A stretch of 64,000 nt of DNA, taken from an uncultured Paracoccaceae bacterium (GTDB lineage: Bacteria > Pseudomonadota > Alphaproteobacteria > Rhodobacterales > Rhodobacteraceae). How positions within the stretch are numbered: the stretch's first letter is position 1; each line of letters starts with the position of its first letter. The notes below the pieces were generated by a model. The model did no database searches. It worked only from the letters and a program-made list of their open reading frames with translations, and was not told the DNA's origin. Positions 33,998 to 42,278 of this stretch are shown in pieces. The stretch spans positions 1 through 64,000 of the forward strand of contig CAJJBH010000033.1 of the NCBI GenBank assembly GCA_905182355.1. The letters are read 5' to 3'. The translations under genes were made by a program, and so were the position numbers.

Positions 33998-34351
33998 ATG
34001 ACAACATTTGTACCCAAAGAAGTGCAGGCTGGTTTGGATCGAGCCCGATTGGCACGCCTTAAGAAAGCGTCGCGTCTGCGGCTGTCTGCGGATGGCGTAA
34101 CCTATAAGGTTTTAAGCATGAGGAAGACGGGGTTTTCGGTTGATGCGGAAACTGTGCCACAATTGCGTGGCTTGGTGGATTTATATGATGGGGCCATCCA
34201 CTTGTTCCAATGCCTGATCGTTGCACATGAGAACGAAGGGGATGAAATGCGCTTTGAGTTTAAGCGCCTGACAGCTGTATCAGATCAGCCCACTCTTGAT
34301 TTCGTGCGTAAGGTTGATGCACCGATTGCACTGATCGAAGATATTCGCTGA
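33998..34351 (+). CDS. Conserved hypothetical protein of Rhodobacteraceae
   Basis: The 117-residue protein from ATG 33998 (ATGGAGG ten bases upstream) is soluble and basic, with KKASRLRLSADGVTYKVLSM, RGLVDLYDGAIHLFQCLIVA and MRFEFKR. I recall near-identical small proteins across Roseobacter genomes; the function is not known to me. The strand pattern is compatible with a PilZ-like or RNA-binding beta barrel, but no diagnostic motif (RxxxR, DxSxxG) is complete. Confidence 0.7.
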   Translation: MTTFVPKEVQAGLDRARLARLKKASRLRLSADGVTYKVLSMRKTGFSVDAETVPQLRGLVDLYDGAIHLFQCLIVAHENEGDEMRFEFKRLTAVSDQPTLDFVRKVDAPIALIEDIR

Positions 34352-34390
34352 ATTTATCCACGCAGGTGCACAGCACACGGACCTACCCAG

Positions 34391-34424
34391 CCAAAGGCGC
34401 ACATGACCCGCGCCTTTGATGGTT
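34391..34424. terminator. Terminator hairpin between convergent genes
   Basis: AAAGGCGC at 34393-34400 and GCGCCTTT at 34410-34417 pair across a 9-base loop, between the stops at 34351 (plus) and 34426 (minus). T-richness is modest on the plus side. It probably serves both genes. Confidence 0.55.
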
Positions 34425-34425
34425 T

Positions 34426-35595
34426 CTATTGAAGGTCACCAAAGGCTTTGGCCAAGCGATCGACCGCTTCTTGAACCCGCGCCCGCGGTGTTGCGATATT
34501 AAACCGCAAGAAACTGTCTCCACCTGTCCCGAATGTAGGCCCGTGGCTTACCGCAATCTGTGCGCCTTTTTCGACACGTTGGGTAAAGTCTTCGCGGCTC
34601 ATGCCTGTGCCGTCAAAATCGACCCAAGATAGATATGTCGCCTCTAGGTTCATCGACGCAAGGCCGGGAATAGCGTTTACGCCCGCATCAAAGAGTTTAC
34701 GGTTGCCGTCAAGATATTCGACAAGTCCATCAACCCATTCTGCGCCTGCAGGGGAATAGGCAGCTGTTGCCATGAACAGTCCAAACGAATTGGCAGAAAG
34801 CCCCATTGCGGCCATGCGTCCTGCGAATTTCGCATGTAAATCAGGATCTTCAATGATCACGTTGCCTGAGTGCGATCCGGCAATATTGAAGGTCTTGGTT
34901 GTGGCTGTCATCATAACCAATCGATCCGTGATCCCGTCAATCAGGCTCATCGGAGTGTGCGTGTGGCCGGGCATCACAAGATCGTGGTGAATTTCATCAG
35001 AGACAAGAACAAGATCGTGGCGTTTGGCGAAATCTGCAACCTGCTGTAATTCGGCCTTGGTCCAAACCGTGCCGCCAGGATTATGGGGTGAGCAAAGAAT
35101 AACCATCTTCTCGTTGCCAGTCATTTGCGCATCATATTTTTCGAAATCCATTTCGAAACGGCCTTTGTTGTTGACCAATTCACACTCAACAACCTGACGC
35201 CCAGCAGCGTTAATTACTTTGGCAAACGCGTGATACACAGGCGTGAACAAAACAACGCCGTCACCTGCTGCGGTGAACGCGTCGACACACATCGCGGTGC
35301 CGTTGACCAAACCGTGTGTTGTGAAAATCCACGACGGATCAACTTTCCATCCGTGGCGTGTGTCCATCCACCAATTGATCGCTGCCTTATATTTGGAATC
35401 GTTCCCAAAATATCCCATCATCCCGTGATCGACTTGTCCTTGCACCGAATCCAAAACGCATTGGGGTGGGCGGAAATCCATGTCAGCCACCCACATCGCG
35501 AGACCTGTGTCTGTTGGGACGCCGTAGATTTCCTCCATCATGTCCCATTTTACACAATGGCTGCCGCGGCGCTCGATGATGTCGTCAAAGCTCAT
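34426..35595 (-). CDS. PatB/MalY-type PLP-dependent C-S lyase (aminotransferase fold)
   Basis: The 389-residue enzyme shows the PatB/MalY pattern: KWDMMEEIYGV, LAMWVADMDFRPPQCVLDSV, LCSPHNPGGTVW, SDEIHHDLVMPGHTHTPMSL and the PLP-lysine region TATTKTFNIAGSHSGNVII. Members cleave cystathionine or cysteine conjugates, releasing thiol and pyruvate, or act as aminotransferases. In a marine bacterium a sulfur role is plausible, but the substrate is unproven. Confidence 0.87.
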   Translation of the reverse strand: MSFDDIIERRGSHCVKWDMMEEIYGVPTDTGLAMWVADMDFRPPQCVLDSVQGQVDHGMMGYFGNDSKYKAAINWWMDTRHGWKVDPSWIFTTHGLVNGTAMCVDAFTAAGDGVVLFTPVYHAFAKVINAAGRQVVECELVNNKGRFEMDFEKYDAQMTGNEKMVILCSPHNPGGTVWTKAELQQVADFAKRHDLVLVSDEIHHDLVMPGHTHTPMSLIDGITDRLVMMTATTKTFNIAGSHSGNVIIEDPDLHAKFAGRMAAMGLSANSFGLFMATAAYSPAGAEWVDGLVEYLDGNRKLFDAGVNAIPGLASMNLEATYLSWVDFDGTGMSREDFTQRVEKGAQIAVSHGPTFGTGGDSFLRFNIATPRARVQEAVDRLAKAFGDLQ

Positions 35596-35696
35596 GGGGT
35601 CTCTCCGTGGTTAATTTTGTTTGATGCAAGCTAGCTGGATATGACGGCGGCGCAAGAGGCGTTGCGACGGGGCGCACATTGTCCTACATCACAGCC

Positions 35697-36215
35697 ATGA
35701 TACGTCCTATTTTATTACACCCCGACCCCCGCCTGAAAAAATCTTGCGCAGTTGTGCCGGATTTGACGGATGAATTGCGCACGCTTGCCGATGATATGTT
35801 GCAGACTATGTATGATGCCCCCGGCGTCGGTTTGGCCGCACCCCAAGTTGGTATTTTGCAACGGCTTATCGTTTTGGATTGTGTAAAGGAGGAAGGTGAA
35901 ATCGCCCGTCCTTTGATTATGTTCAATCCAGAGGTTATCGCGTCATCTGACGAGTTGAATGTGTATGAAGAGGGTTGTCTTTCGATCCCCGAACATTTCG
36001 CTGATGTGACCCGCCCCGCACTGGTACAAGTGCGCTGGATGGACCGCGATGGACAGGAGCAATCCGAAGAAATGGACGGCCTTTGGGCGACCTGTGTTCA
36101 ACACGAGATTGACCACCTTGAAGGCAAGCTGTTCATTGACCATATCAAACCCTTGCGCCGCCAGATGATCACCCGAAAGATGGTGAAGCTGAAACGCGAA
36201 TTGGCGCGAGGTTAA
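35697..36215 (+). CDS. def: Peptide deformylase 1
   Basis: From ATG 35697 the 172-residue enzyme has all three motifs: [18 protein letters not shown] and QHEIDHLEG (the HExxH metal site). It removes the formyl group from nascent N-termini and is the most canonical of the three tandem deformylases here, so it is probably the essential one. It lies next to two paralogues and fmt, whose product adds the formyl group to initiator tRNA; this def-def-def-fmt order is common in Rhodobacteraceae. Confidence 0.95.
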   Translation: MIRPILLHPDPRLKKSCAVVPDLTDELRTLADDMLQTMYDAPGVGLAAPQVGILQRLIVLDCVKEEGEIARPLIMFNPEVIASSDELNVYEEGCLSIPEHFADVTRPALVQVRWMDRDGQEQSEEMDGLWATCVQHEIDHLEGKLFIDHIKPLRRQMITRKMVKLKRELARG

Positions 36216-36218
36216 GCG

Positions 36219-36719
36219 ATGGCTGTTCTAGATATCGTTCTTTGGCCTGACACGCGGTTAACCGAAACCTGTGTTCAGATCGAAGAAGTGACCGACGAAA
36301 TCCGAACGCTTGCGCAGGATATGTTGGACACGATGTATGCGGCCAAGGGGCGTGGTTTGGCGGCCTCACAGGTTGGTGCGATGCACCGCGTGTTTGTGAT
36401 GGATGTGGGGTGGAAAGAAGGCAAATCCGATCCGCTGATTTGTATCAATCCGATGTTGTCAGAAATTGGCGAAGATCGAGCCACAATGGAGGAGGGCTGC
36501 TTGTCTATTCCGGGTGTCTTGGCAGAAGTGAATCGTCCCTCACAAGTACAACTGGTGTGGTCCTCGCTTGAGGGCGCGCGGTATGTGCAATCTTTTGACG
36601 GATTTGGGGCTGCATGTGTTCAACATGAGTTGGATCATCTTGATGGGATCGTGACGTTAGATCATCTAAGCGCAGATATTCGCGTTGATCTGATTGCAGA
36701 ATACCAGGCCGCACAGTGA
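36219..36719 (+). CDS. Peptide deformylase 2
   Basis: The 166-residue paralogue keeps the three motifs (GRGLAASQVG, EGCLSIPG, QHELDHLDG), so the metal ligands and the catalytic glutamate are present. It begins three bases after the def1 stop, and its own stop overlaps the next gene as GTGA. Substitution of P by S in motif I is a small change. It is likely an active second deformylase with unknown specialisation. Confidence 0.9.
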   Translation: MAVLDIVLWPDTRLTETCVQIEEVTDEIRTLAQDMLDTMYAAKGRGLAASQVGAMHRVFVMDVGWKEGKSDPLICINPMLSEIGEDRATMEEGCLSIPGVLAEVNRPSQVQLVWSSLEGARYVQSFDGFGAACVQHELDHLDGIVTLDHLSADIRVDLIAEYQAAQ

Positions 36720-37207
36720 CCGTTCGTCCGTTTTTGAAGTGGCCTGATAAACGGCTTCGCACGGCGGTGGATGAGGTCATAGAAATTACAAATGCCATTA
36801 AATCCACTTGGGCTGATATGGTCAACACGATGGATGCCATGCCCGGTGTTGGGCTTGCCGCACCGCAGATTGGTGTGATGATGCAGTTGGCTGTTGTCGA
36901 CGCTTCACAAGAACGCAATCGGCGTATCTTGTTAGCCAATCCGTCGATATTGGCTGCATCGGAAGAAATGAATACCTATGATGAAGCCAGCCCGAATTTG
37001 GTTGGGGTTTCTGCACCAATCACACGTCCCAAGAATGCTACCGTTAGATATCTGAATGAGGACGGCGTGATCACCCGCCGCGATTTTACTGGGCTTGAGG
37101 CGACAAGCGTGCAGCATCAGATCGATCATCTGCAAGGCAAGATGTATTTCGATAATCTTGGGCGTGTTAAACGCGATATGCTTCTGCGAAAAGCACGTAA
37201 GGCTTGA
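36716..37207 (+). CDS. Deformylase-like paralogue lacking catalytic residues
   Basis: The 163-residue protein starts at a GTG that overlaps the preceding stop. Motif I is intact ([10 protein letters not shown]), but motif II reads EASPNLVG in place of EGCLSIP, so the cysteine metal ligand is gone. Motif III reads QHQIDHLQG, so the catalytic glutamate of HExxH is Gln. Both histidines remain. It should be unable to deformylate and may be a regulatory, ribosome-bound or metal-storing relic. The frame is intact and operon-linked, which argues against random decay. Confidence 0.85.
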   Translation: MTVRPFLKWPDKRLRTAVDEVIEITNAIKSTWADMVNTMDAMPGVGLAAPQIGVMMQLAVVDASQERNRRILLANPSILAASEEMNTYDEASPNLVGVSAPITRPKNATVRYLNEDGVITRRDFTGLEATSVQHQIDHLQGKMYFDNLGRVKRDMLLRKARKA

Positions 37208-37247
37208 ATGGAAAGGTGTGCCAGTGGCGCACCAGTGCGAGGGAAAT

Positions 37248-38153
37248 ATGCGAATAATTTTTATGGGCACACCGGATTTTTCGGTCCCAGTTCTTCAGGC
37301 CCTTGTGGATGCGGGTCATAATGTCGTTGCGGTTTATTCCCAGCCACCCCGTCCAGCTGGCCGTGGTAAAAAAGATCGCCCAAGTCCCGTTCAATCAAAA
37401 GCCGAAGCGCTGGGCTTACCGGTTCGGTATCCGGTGAGTGTACGCACAGATGAGGCGCTTGCTGACTTTAAATCGTTGAATGCAGATATTGCCGTGGTTG
37501 TCGCATACGGGTTGATCCTGCCGCAGTCGATTTTGGATGCCCCGAAAAAGGGTTGCCTTAACATTCACGCAAGCCTCCTCCCACGTTGGCGTGGGGCGGC
37601 GCCTATTCACCGTGCGATTATGGCTGGTGATGCTGAAACAGGCGTTTGTATCATGCAGATGGAAGCGGGGTTGGACACTGGTCCGGTTCTGACCCGTCAC
37701 ACCACGGCCATTGGTGAAACAGAAACAACACTTCAATTGCATGATCGACTTAGTGATATTGGCGCGTCGGCCATTGTCGACGCATTGGCGGACTTGGATC
37801 ATCTAGTGCCAAAGGCGCAACCTGAGGATGGCGTGACTTATGCCGCCAAGATCGACAAGGCGGAGGCTGCGATTGATTGGAAGAAGTCAGCGGTTGAAAT
37901 TGATCGGCTCATCCGTGGTTTGTCCTCATTTCCCGGTGCGTGGTTCGATATGAAGGGCACACGTGTCAAAGTTTTGGGTTCGGTTCTGGTCAATCAAAAT
38001 GGTGGGGCGGGTTGCGTATTGGATGATGCCTTAACTGTCGCTTGTGGCGACGGCGCTGTTCGTCTGACACACTTGCAGCGGGCTGGCAAAAGTGCGCAGG
38101 ATGCAGTGCAATTCCTTAACGGTTGGCCAATGCCCGCCGGAACACAGCTTTAA
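37248..38153 (+). CDS. fmt: Methionyl-tRNA formyltransferase
   Basis: From ATG 37248 ([20 protein letters not shown]) the 301-residue protein has the formyl-binding core [40 protein letters not shown] and a C-terminal tRNA-binding domain. It formylates Met-tRNAfMet. GGGAAAT precedes the start. An upstream-extended frame from 37095 overlaps the third deformylase and is not supported. It pairs functionally with the deformylases. Confidence 0.97.
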   Translation: MRIIFMGTPDFSVPVLQALVDAGHNVVAVYSQPPRPAGRGKKDRPSPVQSKAEALGLPVRYPVSVRTDEALADFKSLNADIAVVVAYGLILPQSILDAPKKGCLNIHASLLPRWRGAAPIHRAIMAGDAETGVCIMQMEAGLDTGPVLTRHTTAIGETETTLQLHDRLSDIGASAIVDALADLDHLVPKAQPEDGVTYAAKIDKAEAAIDWKKSAVEIDRLIRGLSSFPGAWFDMKGTRVKVLGSVLVNQNGGAGCVLDDALTVACGDGAVRLTHLQRAGKSAQDAVQFLNGWPMPAGTQL

Positions 38154-38166
38154 CGGATAAAACCCC

Positions 38167-38403
38167 ATGTTTCCTACAATGATAGGTACAGTTGTGATCG
38201 CAGGTATTGTCGGATACCTTGCCGAGAAAATGAATTTTACCCACAATGGGATTCTTCAATCAATCATCATCTGCGTGGGCGGTGCGTTCTTGTTCTACTT
38301 CGTTCGGTTGATGTTTGGCATTGGCTTCAACAGCGCAGGCCTAAACGCAATCGCATCTTCAATTGGCGCGTTGGCTATCATTCCAACCCACTGGCGCAAA
38401 TAG
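38167..38403 (+). CDS. Small GlsB/YeaQ-like membrane protein
   Basis: The 78-residue protein is mostly hydrophobic: MIGTVVIAGIVGYLAEKM, then IIICVGGAFLFYFVRLMFGI and IASSIGALAIIP. Three short helices with glycine motifs recall the transglycosylase-associated (GlsB/YeaQ/YmgE) family, but similarity is loose. It starts 13 bases after fmt and is probably co-transcribed. Function unknown. Confidence 0.6.
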   Translation: MFPTMIGTVVIAGIVGYLAEKMNFTHNGILQSIIICVGGAFLFYFVRLMFGIGFNSAGLNAIASSIGALAIIPTHWRK

Positions 38404-38409
38404 CCGCGT

Positions 38410-38868
38410 TCACTTCTTAGGTTTAAACGGTGCCATACCAGCGCGTGCAAGTTCATCTGCGCGCTCGTTCTCTGGATGGCCCGCATGTCCTTTGACCCAT
38501 TTCCATGTTACCTGATGTTGCGCGTTCACAGCATCCAAGCGTTGCCAAAGTTCCGCATTTGCCACAGGTTTCTTGGCGGAATTCTTCCAGCCGTTTTTCT
38601 TCCACCCAAAGATCCAACTGGTGATCCCGTTTTTGACGTAGTTGCTATCGGTCACAATGGTGATTTCGGTGTTGCGCGTAAGGGATTCTAGAGCGTTGAT
38701 TGCGGCCAACAACTCCATCCGGTTGTTGGTGGTCGCGGGTTCGCCGCCCTTTAGCGTGCGTTCTTTGACAACAGTTGCGCCGTCTTTAGCTTGCAATAGT
38801 GCACCCCAGCCACCTGGACCCGGATTGCCGCTGCATGCGCCATCTGTGTATGCGATTAATTTAGCCAT
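38410..38868 (-). CDS. rnhA: Ribonuclease HI
   Basis: From ATG 38868 the 152-residue enzyme has the catalytic acidic residues in [43 protein letters not shown] and [12 protein letters not shown]. It cleaves the RNA strand of RNA:DNA hybrids and is cytoplasmic. Its start overlaps the end of the methyltransferase gene by 8 bases, so ispH, the methyltransferase and rnhA form one operon. Confidence 0.96.
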   Translation of the reverse strand: MAKLIAYTDGACSGNPGPGGWGALLQAKDGATVVKERTLKGGEPATTNNRMELLAAINALESLTRNTEITIVTDSNYVKNGITSWIFGWKKNGWKNSAKKPVANAELWQRLDAVNAQHQVTWKWVKGHAGHPENERADELARAGMAPFKPKK

Positions 38869-39454
38869 ATGCCCGCACGCATATCCAATTTGCCATGACG
38901 CCGTCCATCCCCAAAGAGCATCCTGAAGTATGATCTTTGACGCTAAGCCCTGCGTCTTCCAACAGCGCATTTAATTCGTCTAATTTATAATAGCTATATT
39001 TGCGCCCGATCCCATCGCGTTTTTCGCCGATGCCTTCCTTCACTCCGATATGGAAAATCCCATTGGGTTTCAGGGATTTCGAAAGGGCGGCAAGGTGGCG
39101 TGGCATATCGGCTTTGGTTGCATGCAGCAGGCTGAAATTTGCCCAAATGCCATCGTATATGTCCGTACCGTCGATATCGTCGAAGGATGCGCAAACGGCA
39201 TTCACACCCAAGTGTTGTGAAGCAAGTGCGACCATTTCTGAGACAGCGTCGGTGGCTGTTACCTGTAAGCCTGCCTGTGCCATCTTGCCCGCAGCCGCGC
39301 CGGGCCCGCACCCCAGATCCAGGACATGCCCGTTTGATGGGATGACTGCGATGAACGCGGTCAATGCAGGGTCATCCGCGTTGTCTTCGTCTGTCATTGC
39401 GGCGTATTCGTCGGCTTGTGCTGCATAGACGTCGACGGTTTCTTGGTCACTCAT
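38861..39454 (-). CDS. Class I SAM-dependent methyltransferase
   Basis: The 197-residue protein has motif [21 protein letters not shown] and [13 protein letters not shown], then [13 protein letters not shown] and [14 protein letters not shown]. This is the Rossmann methyltransferase fold with UbiE/BioC-like character. Substrate is unknown. It overlaps ispH as ATGA and rnhA by 8 bases, and this trio is conserved in relatives as far as I recall. Confidence 0.87.
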   Translation of the reverse strand: MSDQETVDVYAAQADEYAAMTDEDNADDPALTAFIAVIPSNGHVLDLGCGPGAAAGKMAQAGLQVTATDAVSEMVALASQHLGVNAVCASFDDIDGTDIYDGIWANFSLLHATKADMPRHLAALSKSLKPNGIFHIGVKEGIGEKRDGIGRKYSYYKLDELNALLEDAGLSVKDHTSGCSLGMDGVMANWICVRAYG

Positions 39455-40410
39455 TGTGGTTGGCCTACATCTCGCAGGATGCGCGGCACTTTAAATTCCA
39501 CATTCTCGACGGCAGTTTCTACCATCTCACTGGTCACGTCATAGCGGGCTTTGAAGGCGTCGATGACTTCGTTGATCAAAACTTCGGGTGCTGAAGCTCC
39601 AGCTGTAATCCCGATTGAGGAAATGCCTTCTAAGCTGCGCCAGTCAATGTCCGTAGCGCGCTGCACCAGCTGTGCATATTTGCAGCCAGCGCGGGCACCT
39701 ACTTCGACCAGTCGTTTTGAATTGGAGGAATTTGGTGCGCCGACGACCAAAATAGCATCGCATTTTGGCGCCATTGCTTTTACCGCCTCTTGGCGATTGG
39801 TTGTTGCGTAGCAGATGTCTTCTTTGTGTGGCCCAACGATCTTGGGAAAACGATGTTTTAATGCGGCGACGATATCAGCGGTGTCATCGACGCTAAGGGT
39901 GGTCTGCGTGACGTAAGCAAGTTGATCCGGGTTGCGGACTAAAACGTTGTCTACGTCTTCAGGTGTCTCAACCAGTAAGACTTCGCCATCTGGAAGTTGT
40001 CCCATCGTACCAACTGTTTCGGGGTGTCCTTCATGCCCAATCATAATCATTTGCAATCCTTGATCAGAATGGCGCTGAGCTTCGATATGGACCTTGCTGA
40101 CCAGCGGGCAGGTGGCGTCTACAAATACCATCTGACGGGCTTGGGCTGCATTTGGCACTGATTTTGGAACGCCGTGTGCAGAAAAAATAACAGGGCGGTC
40201 ATTTGGGCATTCGTCTAGTTCTTCTACAAATATAGCACCTTTGTTGCGCAACCCGTCGACCACGAATTTATTGTGAACAATTTCATGGCGAACATAAACG
40301 GGTGCCCCCCACTTTTCGATCGCCATTTCCACGATCTTAATCGCACGATCTACGCCGGCGCAAAATCCACGTGGTGCCGCAAGATATAGTGTCAAAGGGG
40401 GTAAAGGCAT
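39451..40410 (-). CDS. ispH: 4-hydroxy-3-methylbut-2-enyl diphosphate reductase
   Basis: The 319-residue iron-sulfur enzyme has the three cluster cysteines in [24 protein letters not shown] and [13 protein letters not shown], plus the HGVPKSVP and [16 protein letters not shown] motifs. It makes the isoprenoid building blocks IPP and DMAPP in the last step of the MEP pathway. I start at the second ATG (40410), which matches the family start [17 protein letters not shown]. Confidence 0.97.
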   Translation of the reverse strand: MPLPPLTLYLAAPRGFCAGVDRAIKIVEMAIEKWGAPVYVRHEIVHNKFVVDGLRNKGAIFVEELDECPNDRPVIFSAHGVPKSVPNAAQARQMVFVDATCPLVSKVHIEAQRHSDQGLQMIMIGHEGHPETVGTMGQLPDGEVLLVETPEDVDNVLVRNPDQLAYVTQTTLSVDDTADIVAALKHRFPKIVGPHKEDICYATTNRQEAVKAMAPKCDAILVVGAPNSSNSKRLVEVGARAGCKYAQLVQRATDIDWRSLEGISSIGITAGASAPEVLINEVIDAFKARYDVTSEMVETAVENVEFKVPRILRDVGQPQ

Positions 40411-40541
40411 GGCTGTCTCCATCGTCTGTTGTGATAGAGGTAATGCGGTCCGTCAGGCAGGTCCACCCCGTCAAATGATGCAACAAGTGTTTGTGCCGAA
40501 ATAGGGGGAGTGTGTCGCCGGCGTTTGCCGACGATCTATCT

Positions 40542-41114
40542 TTAGTCTTCTACCGCAACTGTGTTGCTTGGTTCTGGATTATATTCACGCGGTGGGCGTC
40601 CAAGAACGTCCTTCAGTTCATCCAATTCGATGAAGTTGTCAGCCTGACGGCGCAATTCATCCGAAATCATTGGTGGCTGACTGCGGATTGTAGACACAAC
40701 AGAAACACGCACACCTTGGCGTTGGATGCTTTCAATCAATGGACGGAAATCGCCGTCCCCTGAAAATAAAACGATGTGGTCGACGTGTGGTGCCAATTCC
40801 ATCGCGTTCACGGCCAATTCGATGTCCATGTTGCCTTTGACTTTGCGACGACCCATGCTGTCTGTGTATTCTTTGGCCGGTTTTGTGACCATGGTGAAGC
40901 CGTTGTAGTTTAGCCAGTCCACAAGTGGACGGATTGGGGAATACTCATCGTTTTCTAAAAGTGCAGTGTAATAAAATGCACGTAGCAATTTGCCGCGACG
41001 CATGAACTCCTTGCGCAATAGTTTATAGTCGATATCGAATCCAAGGGCCTTCGCTGCGGCATACAAATTCGACCCATCAATAAACAACGCGAGCCGTTCG
41101 TCTTTATAAAACAT
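40542..41114 (-). CDS. NYN-domain (LabA/DUF88) ribonuclease-like protein
   Basis: From ATG 41114 (AAGGAC upstream) the 190-residue protein has the PIN/NYN acidic residues in LALFIDGSNLYAAAKALGF, MDIELAVNAMELA and DHIVLFSGDGDFRPLIESIQ. NYN proteins are Mg-dependent RNases or nucleases; LabA of cyanobacteria and related proteins have regulatory roles. Which RNA it cuts is unknown. It is divergent from folK. Confidence 0.87.
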   Translation of the reverse strand: MFYKDERLALFIDGSNLYAAAKALGFDIDYKLLRKEFMRRGKLLRAFYYTALLENDEYSPIRPLVDWLNYNGFTMVTKPAKEYTDSMGRRKVKGNMDIELAVNAMELAPHVDHIVLFSGDGDFRPLIESIQRQGVRVSVVSTIRSQPPMISDELRRQADNFIELDELKDVLGRPPREYNPEPSNTVAVED

Positions 41115-41253
41115 TAAAATGTCCTTTAGATAAAAAAACTCAGCCAACAGTTCCGTGAGTGAAAAAGATAAATACGGCTGCGATATGTCTGTTAAATATC
41201 TCTTTTGTTTATTGTGACAAGATATCATTCGATTTATAAGGGGAAATACGCCG

Positions 41254-41823
41254 ATGACGTTAGCAAAAATGATCATCGCGATGGGAAGTAACCAGAAGTC
41301 GGCCATGGGGTCGCCAAAGGTAACTTTACGTCAAGCAGCCGAATCGCTGACAAGCCGTGGTGGAGTGATTCGAAAATTAAGCACATTTTACCAGACACCA
41401 TGTTTTCCAGCTGGTGCGGGTCCAGACTATGTGAACGCTGCACTGTTGTTAGATGCTGATTGGACGCCAGCCGAAGCTATGGGTCATCTTCATGCTATCG
41501 AGCTGGAGTTTGGTCGAGAACGTGTGCAGCGTTGGGGGCAGCGGACATTGGATCTTGATCTGATCGCATTCGACGATGTTGTGTCACCGGACCTTGAAAC
41601 CTACGAGGTATGGCGTGATTTGGCGCCCGATGTGCAAAAGATGCGCGCGCCAACGGATTTGATTTTGCCCCATCCACGGGTCCAGGATCGTGCTTTTGTG
41701 TTGGTGCCTATGTTGGATGTGGCAGGTGATTGGGTGCATCCCGTTAGCGGATTAAGCGTTCAGCGGATGTTGGACAGCATTTCGAGTAGCGAGATATCAC
41801 AAGTAATACCTTTGAAACGGTGA
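41254..41823 (+). CDS. folK: 2-amino-4-hydroxy-6-hydroxymethyldihydropteridine pyrophosphokinase
   Basis: The 189-residue enzyme has IIAMGSNQKS, FYQTPCFPAGAGPDYVNAAL, QRWGQRTLDLDLIAFDDVV with the ATP and pterin residues, and LPHPRVQDRAFVLVPM. It makes dihydropterin pyrophosphate for folate. A small insertion before the RTLDLDL region is family-typical. It is followed 75 bases later by rpoZ. Confidence 0.94.
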   Translation: MTLAKMIIAMGSNQKSAMGSPKVTLRQAAESLTSRGGVIRKLSTFYQTPCFPAGAGPDYVNAALLLDADWTPAEAMGHLHAIELEFGRERVQRWGQRTLDLDLIAFDDVVSPDLETYEVWRDLAPDVQKMRAPTDLILPHPRVQDRAFVLVPMLDVAGDWVHPVSGLSVQRMLDSISSSEISQVIPLKR

Positions 41824-41898
41824 CAATGGCGCTTGTAAACCTGGACAAAGGTCAATAACCACTGGCCTTCAATACTTCCCAGATTTTGGAGCTTGGCG

Positions 41899-42252
41899 AT
41901 GGCCCGCGTAACCGTAGAAGACTGTGTAGACAAGGTACCCAACCGTTTTGACCTTGTTATGCTTGCATCCCACCGTGCGCGTGAGATTTCCGCTGGCTCT
42001 GCTGTCACTGTCGATCGTGACAATGACAAGAATCCAGTTGTTTCCCTGCGCGAGATTGCAGAAGAAACCCAAAGTGCTGATGATCTGCGCGAACGCATGA
42101 TCGAAAGCAACCAAACGCAGATTGAGGTCGATGAGGCCGAAGAAGATGCGATGGCTTTGTTGATGGGCACTGAGCAGGACAAACCTGAAGAAGACAGCAT
42201 GAATGAAGAAATGTTGCTTCGTCAGTTGATGGCTGCACAAGGCCAAAGCTAA
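41899..42252 (+). CDS. rpoZ: RNA polymerase omega subunit
   Basis: The 117-residue protein from ATG 41899 (GGAG upstream) has [20 protein letters not shown] and [20 protein letters not shown], followed by an acidic tail. Omega stabilises beta' and takes part in ppGpp binding. It precedes the rsh gene, the classical rpoZ-spoT order. An alternative TTG two codons upstream is less likely. Confidence 0.96.
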   Translation: MARVTVEDCVDKVPNRFDLVMLASHRAREISAGSAVTVDRDNDKNPVVSLREIAEETQSADDLRERMIESNQTQIEVDEAEEDAMALLMGTEQDKPEEDSMNEEMLLRQLMAAQGQS

Positions 42253-42278
42253 CGCTTTAACGCTAGGATGCGGACCAA

